From: a virus | Length of the DNA: 64,000 bases | IMG/VR virus record: IMGVR_UViG_3300032893_000018 | Location: 1 to 64,000 of that record | Strand: one strand, 5' to 3' | Shown here: positions 34,305-42,263 of the stretch, in pieces | Position numbering within the stretch: the stretch's first letter is position 1 | How the letters are laid out: each line of letters begins with the position of its first letter | Notes under the pieces: generated by a model | Told to the model about the DNA's origin: nothing | Seen by the model: only the letters and a program-made list of their open reading frames with translations | Databases searched by the model: none | Made by a program: the position numbers and the translations under genes

Positions 34305-35960
34305 ATGCTGACTCTTTCTCGACCAGCTCTGATCGAATCAGACGAAGAACGACTGTTGCGTGAGTGTGCCTCGGCGTGCTGGACCTATCACCGATTGCTC
34401 GACTTCGAGGAGCAGCACCAGCGTGTGCTCGACGAGGTCGCGAACACCATCGCCCCCGGCATCGTTAGAGTCGGTCGCATTCTTGCGCGGCTAGCGCGAC
34501 GAGCACGACGCGCGGAGCGCACGACGAAGGGGCAATGGGCGCCGAACCCGAGACCGGAACTCGCCGCCGGGTTGCGCCTGCGCTTGGACTCGATGCGCGC
34601 GGCGCGCAACGCAGATCCGCGTTGGGCCGTGGCGCTAGGCTGGGCCGACGAGCAAGTGGGAGAGCCGAAGTCCGTGCGTCGGCGTCGTGCGAAGCCCGTC
34701 GACAAGATCAAGCGTCGCAAGACGGAGACCGATGAAGCTTTTGCCAAGCGCCTCGCGCTGCTCTCGCAAGACGAGAGCGACGAGCACTACGCCAAAAAGC
34801 TCGAGGTCATTCCGCGAGACACTCGTCGCGACGCGTATCGCAAAGAGCTCTACGGGCAGCGCCGCATCTACTGGGGCACGTGGAACGCTCTCGTGCGGAG
34901 CGTCGACCAGGCGCGGAAGGACGTGATCGGCCAGCGTGCGCGAGGGATGCCGGCGGAGATCCGGCGCCCGAAGTTCCGCGACCCGGTTTCTCTTTCGGCG
35001 GACGCTGGCGGTTTCCGAATAGTCGAGCGCGGCTCGCCGTGGTGGACGCTGGAGCTCCGCATCGGGGTGAGCGACGGATGGGTCCGGTTCCGCGCAAAAT
35101 GCGGTAACTGGCACGCTGTCCCGGCGGACGCGGCGTTCCGCACGCTCAAGCTCACGCGGCGCAGGGATGGTGAGCGCTGGACGTATTCGGTGAGCCTAAC
35201 GATCGACATGGAAAAGTCGACGGCGCAGCGAGCAGAGTCGCGGGTCGTAGCGTTCGACTGGGGCCACCGTGAGCACGGGCATGACCGAGCATCCGATGGG
35301 ATCCGGGTTTTCACATGGCTCGGCGACGATGGCGAGCAAGGCGAAGTTCTGATCCCATCCGAGTGTCGCGCCGCCCTCGACGAGATCGACGGGCTGAAGA
35401 GCCGCCTGGACACGACCTACGATGCGAGACGGACGACGCTCGCTCGCCTTCATCGAAACAGGTACCTGTATCGGCGCGCGCTGATGCGGTCCGGCGTGCG
35501 GACCGCTGAGGAAACGGACTGGCTCCGATGGGAGATGCGGTACGAGCGTCGAATCATGGCGCGGCGAAAGAGGATCGTGAACCTCCGTCGAGAGATCTAC
35601 CTCACTGCCGTCCGGGAGCTGCGGGCCCGCTACGCGATCTTCGCGTTCGAGGCCGAGTCGGTACCGCAGATCAAGAAGAAGCAGAAGGACGAGGAGCGGA
35701 AACGTCGGCAGCGGAGCAACCGCGACCTCGCGGCGAGGTACGAGTTCACTTCGATTTGCGAGCGGTCAGGTGCCACGATTATCTCGGTACCCGCTCGCAA
35801 ATCGACGAAGGAGTGTCCAGATTGCGGGCAACTCACCGAAAACGGTCCTGAATTGCTCATTGCCTGCCCGGGTTGTGGGCGTATTCGGGACAAGGACCGA
35901 GGTGCGTCACGTGTCATCCTGGGCCGGGCGAAGGAGGCGCTCGCAAACCGTGCTGCATGA
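34305..35960 (+). CDS. Compact Cas12/TnpB-superfamily CRISPR nuclease
   Basis: 551 aa from ATG 34305 (GGAG five bases upstream). The in-frame ATG at 34248 lies inside the promoter. RuvC-I: D318 in VVAFDWGHREHG. RuvC-II: E449 in IFAFEAES. A Cys4 zinc finger (C504, C507, C521, C524: CPDCG...CPGCG) is followed by RuvC-III (D529/D531 in RDKDRGASRVIL, where most relatives have D.NAA). A Lys/Arg bridge (QIKKKQKDEERKRRQR) lies between. The segment after RuvC-I (DGIRVFTWLGDDG..GEVLIP) recalls small type V-U/Cas12m-like proteins, but I cannot assign a subtype. No Cas1, Cas2 or Cas4 nearby; a CRISPR array starts 32 bases downstream. Confidence 0.85.
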   Translation: MLTLSRPALIESDEERLLRECASACWTYHRLLDFEEQHQRVLDEVANTIAPGIVRVGRILARLARRARRAERTTKGQWAPNPRPELAAGLRLRLDSMRAARNADPRWAVALGWADEQVGEPKSVRRRRAKPVDKIKRRKTETDEAFAKRLALLSQDESDEHYAKKLEVIPRDTRRDAYRKELYGQRRIYWGTWNALVRSVDQARKDVIGQRARGMPAEIRRPKFRDPVSLSADAGGFRIVERGSPWWTLELRIGVSDGWVRFRAKCGNWHAVPADAAFRTLKLTRRRDGERWTYSVSLTIDMEKSTAQRAESRVVAFDWGHREHGHDRASDGIRVFTWLGDDGEQGEVLIPSECRAALDEIDGLKSRLDTTYDARRTTLARLHRNRYLYRRALMRSGVRTAEETDWLRWEMRYERRIMARRKRIVNLRREIYLTAVRELRARYAIFAFEAESVPQIKKKQKDEERKRRQRSNRDLAARYEFTSICERSGATIISVPARKSTKECPDCGQLTENGPELLIACPGCGRIRDKDRGASRVILGRAKEALANRAA

Positions 35961-35991
35961 ATCCGAGATCATTGGGGTCGTCCGGATGTCC

Positions 35992-37076
35992 CCATCAACA
36001 GCCGCGCGAGGCTTCGAGTATCGCGACAGCATGAACACCGACGGTGTTGCGACGTTCGAGCCGTCCATCAACAGCCGCGCGAGGCTTCGAGTATCGCGAC
36101 CCCGAGCACGACGAGAACTCGTCGGGCCATCAACAGCCGCGCGAGGCTTCGAGTATCGCGACGACCGATGACGGCGAGGCAGTTGTCGCGCCCGACGAAC
36201 CATCAACAGCCGCGCGAGGCTTCGAGTATCGCGACAGCTCTCCGAGTACCCCACGTCTTGGGACTTCTACGAATCCATCAACAGCCGCGCGAGGCTTCGA
36301 GTATCGCGACGCGTCGCTGCGGCGTCGGCGGGTCACGCGAGCTCCCCCATCAACAGCCGCGCGAGGCTTCGAGTATCGCGACAAGACCCGGCGAACCCCA
36401 CCGGCAACGACCTGTCCGCCATCAACAGCCGCGCGAGGCTTCGAGTATCGCGACAAGTAGAACACGATCGCTCCGACCACGGTCACGACGAGCTGCCATC
36501 AACAGCCGCGCGAGGCTTCGAGTATCGCGACGCATCAAAGAGCGTGAGTGGTACGGGGCCGTCGATCGCGGGCCATCAACAGCCGCGCGAGGCTTCGAGT
36601 ATCGCGACATGTTCTCGACCCTTTCGACCTGCTCGCGTCCCGCCCCATGCCGCCATCAACAGCCGCGCGAGGCTTCGAGTATCGCGACGCGGCACGCCTC
36701 CGGGACATCGCGGACCGCGCGCCGCCATCAACAGCCGCGCGAGGCTTCTTCGAGTATCGCGACGAGTCGGCACTGCACCGCGCGCCGCACGAGGTCGGCC
36801 ATCAACAGCCGCGAAGGGCTTCGAATACTTCGACCGTCGAGCACGCGGACCGGTCTCCCGCCATCAACAGCCGCGAAGGGCTTCGAATACTTCGACCATG
36901 GACGATCCGGGAGCGAGCGGCGGCGTACGCACACAAATAACAGCCGCGACGGGCTTCGAATACTTCGACCCCCACACGAGCAGCCATCAATAGCCGCGAA
37001 GGGCTTCGAATACTTCGACCGGTGGTAGCTGCCTGCCGCTTTATCAACAGCTGCTAGGGGCTTCGAGTACCTAGAC
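35992..37076 (+). CRISPR. CRISPR array, 16 repeats, 15 spacers
   Basis: 36-nt repeats begin CCATCAACAGCCGCG and end in a hairpin plus AC. Repeats start at 35992, 36065, 36127, 36200, 36275, 36347, 36419, 36496, 36573, 36653, 36725 (39 nt, TTC inserted in the loop), 36799, 36861, 36934, 36984 and 37041. The first 11 have stem CGCGA/TCGCG. Repeats 12, 13 and 15 have CGAAG/CTTCG. Repeat 14 has one mismatch. Repeat 16 has CTAGG/CCTAG. Spacers are 37, 26, 37, 39, 36, 36, 41, 41, 44, 36, 35, 26, 37, 14 and 21 nt. Conserved repeats lie next to the nuclease gene, so the leader side is probably there. Open frames through the array are repeat artefacts. Confidence 0.95.
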
Positions 37077-37146
37077 GAGAGGATGTAGATGCGCGGCAAT
37101 AACGGGCGATGGCAAAGCGAAAGCTCCGAGGCAAGCTGAAAAAACT

Positions 37147-37479
37147 TTGGACCACGAGCGGCAAGCACATCAATTCCAATTCGACGAGTTCTCCGAACGG
37201 GAGCGCAAGCTCAACGAGCTGCCCATGCACGTGAAGGTGCTGCAGAAGGCTCTCGGCGAAGCGCATCAGGAGATCGCGAAGCTTCGTCGTGTAGCGGACA
37301 AGAACAAATTCAGATTCGATGACGACGAGGACAGGGTGGGCGAAGTCGTGAACCAGGTCACGATGTATTTAGCGGCCATTGGTGCTCGCGTGAATTTGGA
37401 GGTCGAATTCGCCTCGGGGCGCAGGAACTCCTTCGAACTGCAAAACAGCCTCCTGCGCGATTTCTTGGGGATTCGATGA
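37147..37479 (+). CDS. Coiled-coil protein next to CRISPR array, 110 aa
   Basis: TTG start; no ATG or GTG is available in this frame. Residues ~1-50 form a charged helix (FSERERKLNELPMHVKVLQKALGEAHQEIAKLRRVADKN). The rest is helix-strand (VNQVTMYLAAIGARVNLEVEFASG). Not a known Cas protein. It lies between array end and orphan repeat. A 42-codon ORF (MAKRKLRGKLKKL, from 37109) overlaps in the +1 register upstream across AAAAAAC and could be its true N-terminus if a -1 slip or sequencing error exists. Confidence 0.5.
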   Translation: MDHERQAHQFQFDEFSERERKLNELPMHVKVLQKALGEAHQEIAKLRRVADKNKFRFDDDEDRVGEVVNQVTMYLAAIGARVNLEVEFASGRRNSFELQNSLLRDFLGIR

Positions 37480-37697
37480 GAGGATGCGCGAACGCCCAAC
37501 AGCCGCGAAGGGCTTCGAATACTTTGACGGTCGTGCTCTCCCCGAAGAACGCGGAGCCGGAGCTTCGCGCGGGCATCGACAACGCGCGGCGCGCGGCGCA
37601 GGCCGCGGCGGCGTCCGGGGACGTGCGCCGCGCGATCCGGTACCTCGCCGACGCCGAGTGCCTGGAGCGCGCGCTCGCCCGCGCGACCCGGAGATGA
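37476..37697 (+). CDS. Small protein whose 5' end contains a CRISPR repeat, 73 aa
   Basis: ATG 37476 overlaps the previous stop (ATGA). Codons ~7-18 are the orphan CRISPR repeat. Alternative starts TTG 37523 or GTG 37532 would place the repeat in the leader instead. The C-terminal 55 residues (VVLSPKNAEPELRAGIDNARRAAQAAAASGDVRRAIRYLADAECLERALARATRR) are an alpha-helical hairpin of TPR-like composition. Coupled by ATGA to the next gene. Function unknown. Confidence 0.5.
   Translation: MRGCANAQQPRRASNTLTVVLSPKNAEPELRAGIDNARRAAQAAAASGDVRRAIRYLADAECLERALARATRR
37493..37528 (+). repeat. Orphan CRISPR repeat
   Basis: Matches the CGAAG/CTTCG repeat version from CAACAGCCGCGAAGGGC onward, ending ACTTTGAC, so the stem closes with one G-U pair. 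416 bases beyond the last array repeat, separated from it by the 37147 gene. Confidence 0.85.
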
Positions 37698-37954
37698 CGC
37701 ACGCGGAGCGCCGGATGGCCCTGTGGCTCGCGCACCTGTACGAGGTCGAAGGCGACCGCTTCGAACACGGCGACGAACCGTGGTTGGTCCGATACGAGCG
37801 CGTCGTGCCCGACCTGCGCGAGGCGGGGCGCTGCTACGAGGCAGCGACGCGGATGAACGAGCGCGGGATGGGGGGGATCCCATTCGGGCACGATCTCGAA
37901 GAACTTCACGAGCGGGCGATGGACGCCTTCGCGCCAATGGACTGTGACGAGTAG
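37694..37954 (+). CDS. Hypothetical protein, 86 aa
   Basis: ATGA overlap. Helical, acidic (MTHAERRMALWLAHLYEVEGDRFEHGDEPWLVRYERVVPDLREAGRCYEAATRMNERG). No family recognised. Last of three coupled small genes after the CRISPR island. Confidence 0.55.
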   Translation: MTHAERRMALWLAHLYEVEGDRFEHGDEPWLVRYERVVPDLREAGRCYEAATRMNERGMGGIPFGHDLEELHERAMDAFAPMDCDE

Positions 37955-37988
37955 TGAATGGCATCCTCCTCGCCGGAGGATCTGATCG

Positions 37989-38690
37989 ATGACGAGGAAA
38001 ACGAAGGCGCCACTCCGCGCGCCTGATGCGTTCTTGGAGTATCCCACGGTGCTCCTCTCCCGGTTGAAGGAGGACCCGAAGAACCCGCGCGTGATCACGA
38101 ACGCGGAGCTCGAGATCCTGGAGCGGTCGATGTTCGAGTTCGGGTTCGTCGAACCGGTCGTCGCGAGACCGAGCGATGGCTTGATCATGGGAGGGCACCA
38201 GCGGCGCCGCGCGTACCTCGCGCTCTATCCGAAGTTGAAGCTGTTGATTCAGTTCACCGTCAGGATCAGCGGCGGCACTATCACCGACGAAGACTTCGGC
38301 GCTCCGCGCGCGCCGGTGATGTGGCGCGAACTCGACGACCAACGCGCGCGCATGTTGAACCTCGCCCTGAATCGGATCGGCGGGACATGGGACGCTGATA
38401 AGCTGCCGCAATTGATCGAGTCGCTCACGACGCAGATGCCGCTAGAGGCGTTGATGGTCACGGGGTTCACCGCTGCCGAGCTGACCGACTTCGCCGATCT
38501 CGCGAGTAACCCGGTGGTGACGACCGGTGACGCACCGGTCTCGACGCCGCGGGCGCCGCACTTGTCGTTTGACTTCAGCAGCGAGAAGAAGCGCGATGCC
38601 GTGAAGCGGTTCATCGCTGCGCGTGTCGAGAAAGGTAAGAAGACCGAGCTCGGTGGTGACCTGCTCGCGAAGCTCCTGGGTGTGCGATGA
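37989..38690 (+). CDS. ParB/sulfiredoxin-fold DNA-binding protein
   Basis: 233 aa. The ParB N-domain reads 'LLSRLKEDPKNPRVITNAELEILERSMFEFGFVEPVVARPSDGLIMGGHQRRRAYLAL': box I (NPR), and GGHQRR for the G-E/Q-R-R nucleotide-binding box. The central helical region (RMLNLALNRIGGTWDADKLPQLI) is as in phage ParB-like proteins. No ParA is in the window. It might bind the dispersed 19-bp palindromes, or act with the DNA methylase at 42253 as ParB-like proteins often do. Both are inference. Confidence 0.8.
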   Translation: MTRKTKAPLRAPDAFLEYPTVLLSRLKEDPKNPRVITNAELEILERSMFEFGFVEPVVARPSDGLIMGGHQRRRAYLALYPKLKLLIQFTVRISGGTITDEDFGAPRAPVMWRELDDQRARMLNLALNRIGGTWDADKLPQLIESLTTQMPLEALMVTGFTAAELTDFADLASNPVVTTGDAPVSTPRAPHLSFDFSSEKKRDAVKRFIAARVEKGKKTELGGDLLAKLLGVR

Positions 38691-39124
38691 CGCGCCTCGG
38701 TCGCATGTTCAGGAACCTGTTGGAGCGGTTCCTCGGTCGCTACCATGAAGGGCCCGAGCCGCCGCGCCGGCTCGCCGAGGAGGTGCGGATCTTCCGCCAC
38801 CTGTTCCCGCTTGCCGACGCCAGGCAGTGGGAGGAGCTCGCCGTCGAGCTCGCGGGGCGGTCGTACCGCGACGGGTTCACGCGCGGATTCGAATGGTGTG
38901 AGCGGAGCTGGGAGGGGCCCGCCGTGGAGCCCGAGCGGCTCGCCGAGGCGCAGGCCCACGACTGGTCGGCGGGCGACGCGAACCCCGTCGTGCGCGAGCT
39001 CCTCCTGCGCGAGCCCGACCCGCTCACGGCGCGACAGGTGCGCGACCTCGAAGAGGCGGCGGCCGACGCGATCGCGCGCGGGATCCCGTTCCGCGCGGCA
39101 CCCGGGCCGCGCCAGCGGTGGTAG
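38687..39124 (+). CDS. Hypothetical protein, 145 aa
   Basis: ATGA overlap with the ParB-like gene. Mostly helical and charged (EEVRIFRHLFPLADARQWEELAVELAGRSYRDGFTRGFEWCERSW), with a Pro/Arg-rich end. No known domain. Expression is coupled to the ParB-like protein. Confidence 0.55.
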   Translation: MTRLGRMFRNLLERFLGRYHEGPEPPRRLAEEVRIFRHLFPLADARQWEELAVELAGRSYRDGFTRGFEWCERSWEGPAVEPERLAEAQAHDWSAGDANPVVRELLLREPDPLTARQVRDLEEAAADAIARGIPFRAAPGPRQRW

Positions 39125-39200
39125 CCGCGGCATGATGGGGGAGGCGGCGTTCGGCGAGAACATTCCCCCCCATGTCCCCGGGCGCCGTCGCTTCTTCCTC

Positions 39201-39219
39201 ACGGATTACCGTAATCCGT
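39201..39219. repeat. Dispersed palindrome, copy 3 of 4
   Basis: ACGGATTACCGTAATCCGT, perfect. It ends nine bases before the ATG of 39228, covering the ribosome binding region, so a bound protein or RNA hairpin would block translation. Confidence 0.85.
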
Positions 39220-39227
39220 CGCAACCC

Positions 39228-39536
39228 ATGAACACCGCATCCCACGCCATCGCTTCCGTCGTCGCGTATTACTCGCAAGCGCTCGCCGAGGCCGAGGCCG
39301 GAAAGCAGCAGCTCGTGTCGATGCTCAAGGCGTCGACCGCGCCCGATCCGACGCGCGACGCGTTAGTCGCGGCGGCGCTCGTCGTCGCCGAGCTGAAGCT
39401 GCCGACCGACGCGATGATCGCCGCGCTCGAAACCCTCCGGAGGGAAGCCCATGCCTACCGAACCGCGCCCGGTCGAGTCGATCCCGCCCGGATGGCGCGA
39501 GTGGAGCCCGCCCGCGACACCCCACGTCAGGGCTAG
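39228..39536 (+). CDS. Helical hypothetical protein, 102 aa
   Basis: ATG directly after palindrome copy 3. Helical first 75 residues (SHAIASVVAYYSQALAEAEAGKQQLVSMLKAS....LVVAELKLPTDAMIAALETLRREA). The last ~25 residues overlap the next gene in another frame. Family unknown. Confidence 0.55.
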   Translation: MNTASHAIASVVAYYSQALAEAEAGKQQLVSMLKASTAPDPTRDALVAAALVVAELKLPTDAMIAALETLRREAHAYRTAPGRVDPARMARVEPARDTPRQG

Positions 39537-39684
39537 CTACGCGCCGCCGTCGCCGATGGGCCGCGTCGTGCGCATGCGATGCGAGCGGTGTGGGGCGTCG
39601 CGGGCGGTCGTGTGCACGTCGAACGCGCCGCGCTCCCACATCGTGAGGTTTGCGATCGAGCACGCCGGTTGCGCGGCGGCATGA
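39451..39684 (+). CDS. Small protein with CxxC, 77 aa
   Basis: The ATG has GGAGGGA upstream. Overlaps the previous gene by 86 bases. 'MRCERCGASRAVVCTSNAPRSHIVRFAIEHAGC' provides Cys/His ligands for a probable zinc site. Function unknown. Confidence 0.5.
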   Translation: MPTEPRPVESIPPGWREWSPPATPHVRASYAPPSPMGRVVRMRCERCGASRAVVCTSNAPRSHIVRFAIEHAGCAAA

Positions 39685-39691
39685 ACGCGCG

Positions 39692-41590
39692 ATGACCTAC
39701 GTCGCGGATGTCCTCGGGGACGGCGGGCTGATGGCGCGAGCGCGCAAGGATTACGCCGCGCGGCCCGGGCAGATCGAGATGGCGGAAGCGGTCGACGCGG
39801 CGATGCGCGATGGCGCGCGCCTGCTCGTCGAGGGACCGACGGGCACGGGCAAGTCGCTCGCGTACCTCGTGCCGGCGCTGTGGCGCGCGGTGCACGAGGG
39901 GAAGAAGTGCGTCGTCGTGACGGGGTCGATCCCGCTCCAGGAGCAGCTCAGCCGGAAGGACCTGCCGATGCTCGCCGCGGTGCTGCCGTGGAAGTTCGAG
40001 CACGCGATGCTGAAGGGGATCTCGAACTACCTGTGTCTGCTCGCGCAGGAGGAGGCCGGCACGGACGCCACCATGCTGCGCCCGCTCGACGCGCTGGCGT
40101 CGTGGGCGTCGTCGACGACGACGGGCGACTTCTCCGAGCTGGAGGAAGAGCTCGAGCCGGAGGTGCGGGGAAAGCTGACGACGACGTCGGAGGATTGCCT
40201 CGGGCAGCGCTGCCCGAGAGCGGCCGAGTGCCACGTGCTCAGGGGCCGCGCGATCGCTGCCCGCGCGCACGTCGTTGTGACGAACTACCATCTGTTCTTC
40301 GCTGACCTCGTGCTTCGCCGCGAGATCGGAAAGGGGATCCTCCCGGACTACTCGAACGTCGTGTTCGACGAGGGGCACCAGGCGGCGGAGATCGCGCGCG
40401 CGTTCTTCGGGTTCAAGCTGACGCCGTTTGCGATCCGGCGATGGTCGAAGCGGCTCATGCCGATCGACTCGCGCTTGCACGATCGACTCGTCGGCGCGTC
40501 CGATCGGTTCTTCGCGGCGCTCGCCGAGTACCGGGCGTCGGACTCGTACAAGGCGCGGCTCCTGGAGCACGACCCGGTCGACTGGGAGCCGCTGTGGCAC
40601 GACCTCCGCGCGGCGGAGAAGAAGCTCTCGGACGCCGCGAAGAACGAGCCGGATCCGGCGAGGTCGAAGAAGATCATGTCGGCGGCGGGCTCCGCCGCGA
40701 GCGCCGCTACGATCGTTTCCACGTCGATGCGTCAGACCGAGGACGGCATCGTGTATCACGTCGACGTGGAGGGTCAGGGCCGCGTCGCGCTGTGCGGGCA
40801 GCCGCTCGACGTGTCGCGGAAGCTCCGTGAGTGGATCTTCGCTCATCCCGCGGTCTCGTCCATGGTCGTCGCGTCCGCGACCCTGACGGCGGCCGGTAGC
40901 TTCGAGATGGTCGAGCGCGAGCTCGGCGCCGACGGCGCGCGAAAGCTCGAGGTCGAGTCCCCGTTCGACTGGGCATCGCAGTCGATGGTCGTTGTTCCTC
41001 CCGGCTTGCCGAACCCGACCGAGCGCACGTTCCAGGCGGCCGCGTGCGCCGCGTTCGTCGACGCTGTGCGCGCGGCGCGCGGGCGCACGCTCGGGCTGTT
41101 CACGAGCCGGCGGATGATGGAGGCGGCGGCGGCCGCGCTCCGCGAAGCGCGGCTCGGGTTCGCCGTCATGTGCCAGGGCGAAGCGCCGCGGATGAAACTC
41201 GTCGAGCGGTTCCGCGCCGACGTGAGCTCCGTCCTGATCGGCACGTCGTCCTTGTGGGAGGGCGTCGACGTGCCGGGCGAGGCGCTCTCGTGCGTCGTGA
41301 TCGACCGCCTGCCGTTCGATTCGCCCGACGATCCGATCTCGGACGCGATGAACGAGCGCCGCCGCGACGCGTTCAAGAAGTGGATGCTGCCGCGTGCGAT
41401 CCTCGGCTTTCGCCAGGGGACGGGGCGGCTCATCCGGTCGGTGACCGACCGGGGCGTCATCGTGGTGCTCGACCGCCGGCTCGTCGAGAAGCCCTACGGC
41501 AAGTCGTTCCTGCGCGGGCTGCCGCTCGGCGTGCCGCTCGTTCGGGGAGAGGCCGCGTGGGAGAAGACGATCGCGGACTTCCTCCGATGA
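39692..41590 (+). CDS. DinG/XPD-like SF2 helicase with Fe-S cluster domain
   Basis: 632 aa. Walker A EGPTGTGKS (~48-56), Cys set in 'EDCLGQRCPRAAECHVL' (~168-185), which fits the XPD/DinG 4Fe-4S domain (a fourth Cys is less clear), FDEGHQ as motif II (DEAH variant), 'GTSSLWEGVDVPG' (motif V) and QGTGRLIRS (motif VI). 5'-3' helicase acting on R-loops or damaged forks. The ATG follows GGCATGAA. It starts a unit with the two small genes downstream. Confidence 0.85.
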   Translation: MTYVADVLGDGGLMARARKDYAARPGQIEMAEAVDAAMRDGARLLVEGPTGTGKSLAYLVPALWRAVHEGKKCVVVTGSIPLQEQLSRKDLPMLAAVLPWKFEHAMLKGISNYLCLLAQEEAGTDATMLRPLDALASWASSTTTGDFSELEEELEPEVRGKLTTTSEDCLGQRCPRAAECHVLRGRAIAARAHVVVTNYHLFFADLVLRREIGKGILPDYSNVVFDEGHQAAEIARAFFGFKLTPFAIRRWSKRLMPIDSRLHDRLVGASDRFFAALAEYRASDSYKARLLEHDPVDWEPLWHDLRAAEKKLSDAAKNEPDPARSKKIMSAAGSAASAATIVSTSMRQTEDGIVYHVDVEGQGRVALCGQPLDVSRKLREWIFAHPAVSSMVVASATLTAAGSFEMVERELGADGARKLEVESPFDWASQSMVVVPPGLPNPTERTFQAAACAAFVDAVRAARGRTLGLFTSRRMMEAAAAALREARLGFAVMCQGEAPRMKLVERFRADVSSVLIGTSSLWEGVDVPGEALSCVVIDRLPFDSPDDPISDAMNERRRDAFKKWMLPRAILGFRQGTGRLIRSVTDRGVIVVLDRRLVEKPYGKSFLRGLPLGVPLVRGEAAWEKTIADFLR

Positions 41591-41949
41591 AGCGGCGCGT
41601 GCACCCGAACGTTCAAGCCGCGATCGACGAGATCGAGCGGCAGACGAAGGCGTTGAAGAAGCTCGCCGAGCTCGTCGACATGCTCGCGATCCCGACGTCG
41701 CGCGGCGGCGTGTATGTCACGGACTGGGAGCGCGAGTTCGTGCGGGGCCTCGCGATGAGGGTCGGCGAGGAATTGACCGACAAGCAGATCGAGAAGATCG
41801 ACCAAGTGCACGACGACCTGAGGAAGGGGCGCACGGCGCCGCAGGATCGCGACCCCGGCGCCGCGAACCTGTTCAGCAACATGGAGCCGGCGAAGCGGGC
41901 CGAGCAGTTCGCGCGGGCGAAGAAGGTGAAGCTGCCGTGGGAAAAGTAG
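41587..41949 (+). CDS. Hypothetical protein, 120 aa
   Basis: ATGA overlap with the DinG-like gene. Helical; 'HPNVQAAIDEIERQTKALKKLAELVDML' then 'LTDKQIEKIDQVHDDLRKG' and a basic C-terminus. No family recognised. Likely an accessory in the same transcript. Confidence 0.55.
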   Translation: MKRRVHPNVQAAIDEIERQTKALKKLAELVDMLAIPTSRGGVYVTDWEREFVRGLAMRVGEELTDKQIEKIDQVHDDLRKGRTAPQDRDPGAANLFSNMEPAKRAEQFARAKKVKLPWEK

Positions 41950-42263
41950 CGCGCAGGAAGGTCGAGCGTGAACGGCAACGGGTGCGCCGCCGTCGCGCGC
42001 GCTCGCACAAGCTGCAGCCGGGGCTGCACGCCCTGTCGGCGCTCCTCGGCGCCGATGCGTACGAGGAGGTTCGACAACGCCGCGCCGACGATCTGATGCG
42101 CGAGCTCGGGCGGAACTTCGGGCGGTTCCTCTTCCGAGACTCGATCCTGCTCACCGTGCTCCGGCGAATGAAGCCGCCGCTTGGGATGCGCATGGCGGTG
42201 AGGCGTGGCGAGGTGCAGTGGTCGCCCGATAGATTTTTCCCCGGGATGCACGATGCGCCGTAG
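41937..42263 (+). CDS. Basic hypothetical protein, 108 aa
   Basis: GTG start inside the previous gene end. Very Arg-rich N-terminus (KVARRKVERERQRVRRRRARSHKL), then a helical body. Probably binds nucleic acid. Overlaps the methylase start at 42253 by 11 bases. Confidence 0.55.
   Translation: MGKVARRKVERERQRVRRRRARSHKLQPGLHALSALLGADAYEEVRQRRADDLMRELGRNFGRFLFRDSILLTVLRRMKPPLGMRMAVRRGEVQWSPDRFFPGMHDAP

Noticed and set aside
36044-37028. Open frames running through the CRISPR array
   Set aside because: They encode the same dozen residues per repeat (PSTAARGFEYRD and shifts). The 36-nt repeat is a multiple of three, so this is an artefact.
34200-37500. tracrRNA for the CRISPR system
   Set aside because: I looked for a complement of the repeat (for example GAAGCCTCGCG) outside the array and found none. 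The repeat's own 3' hairpin makes a tracrRNA unnecessary, but a short diverged one cannot be excluded by eye.
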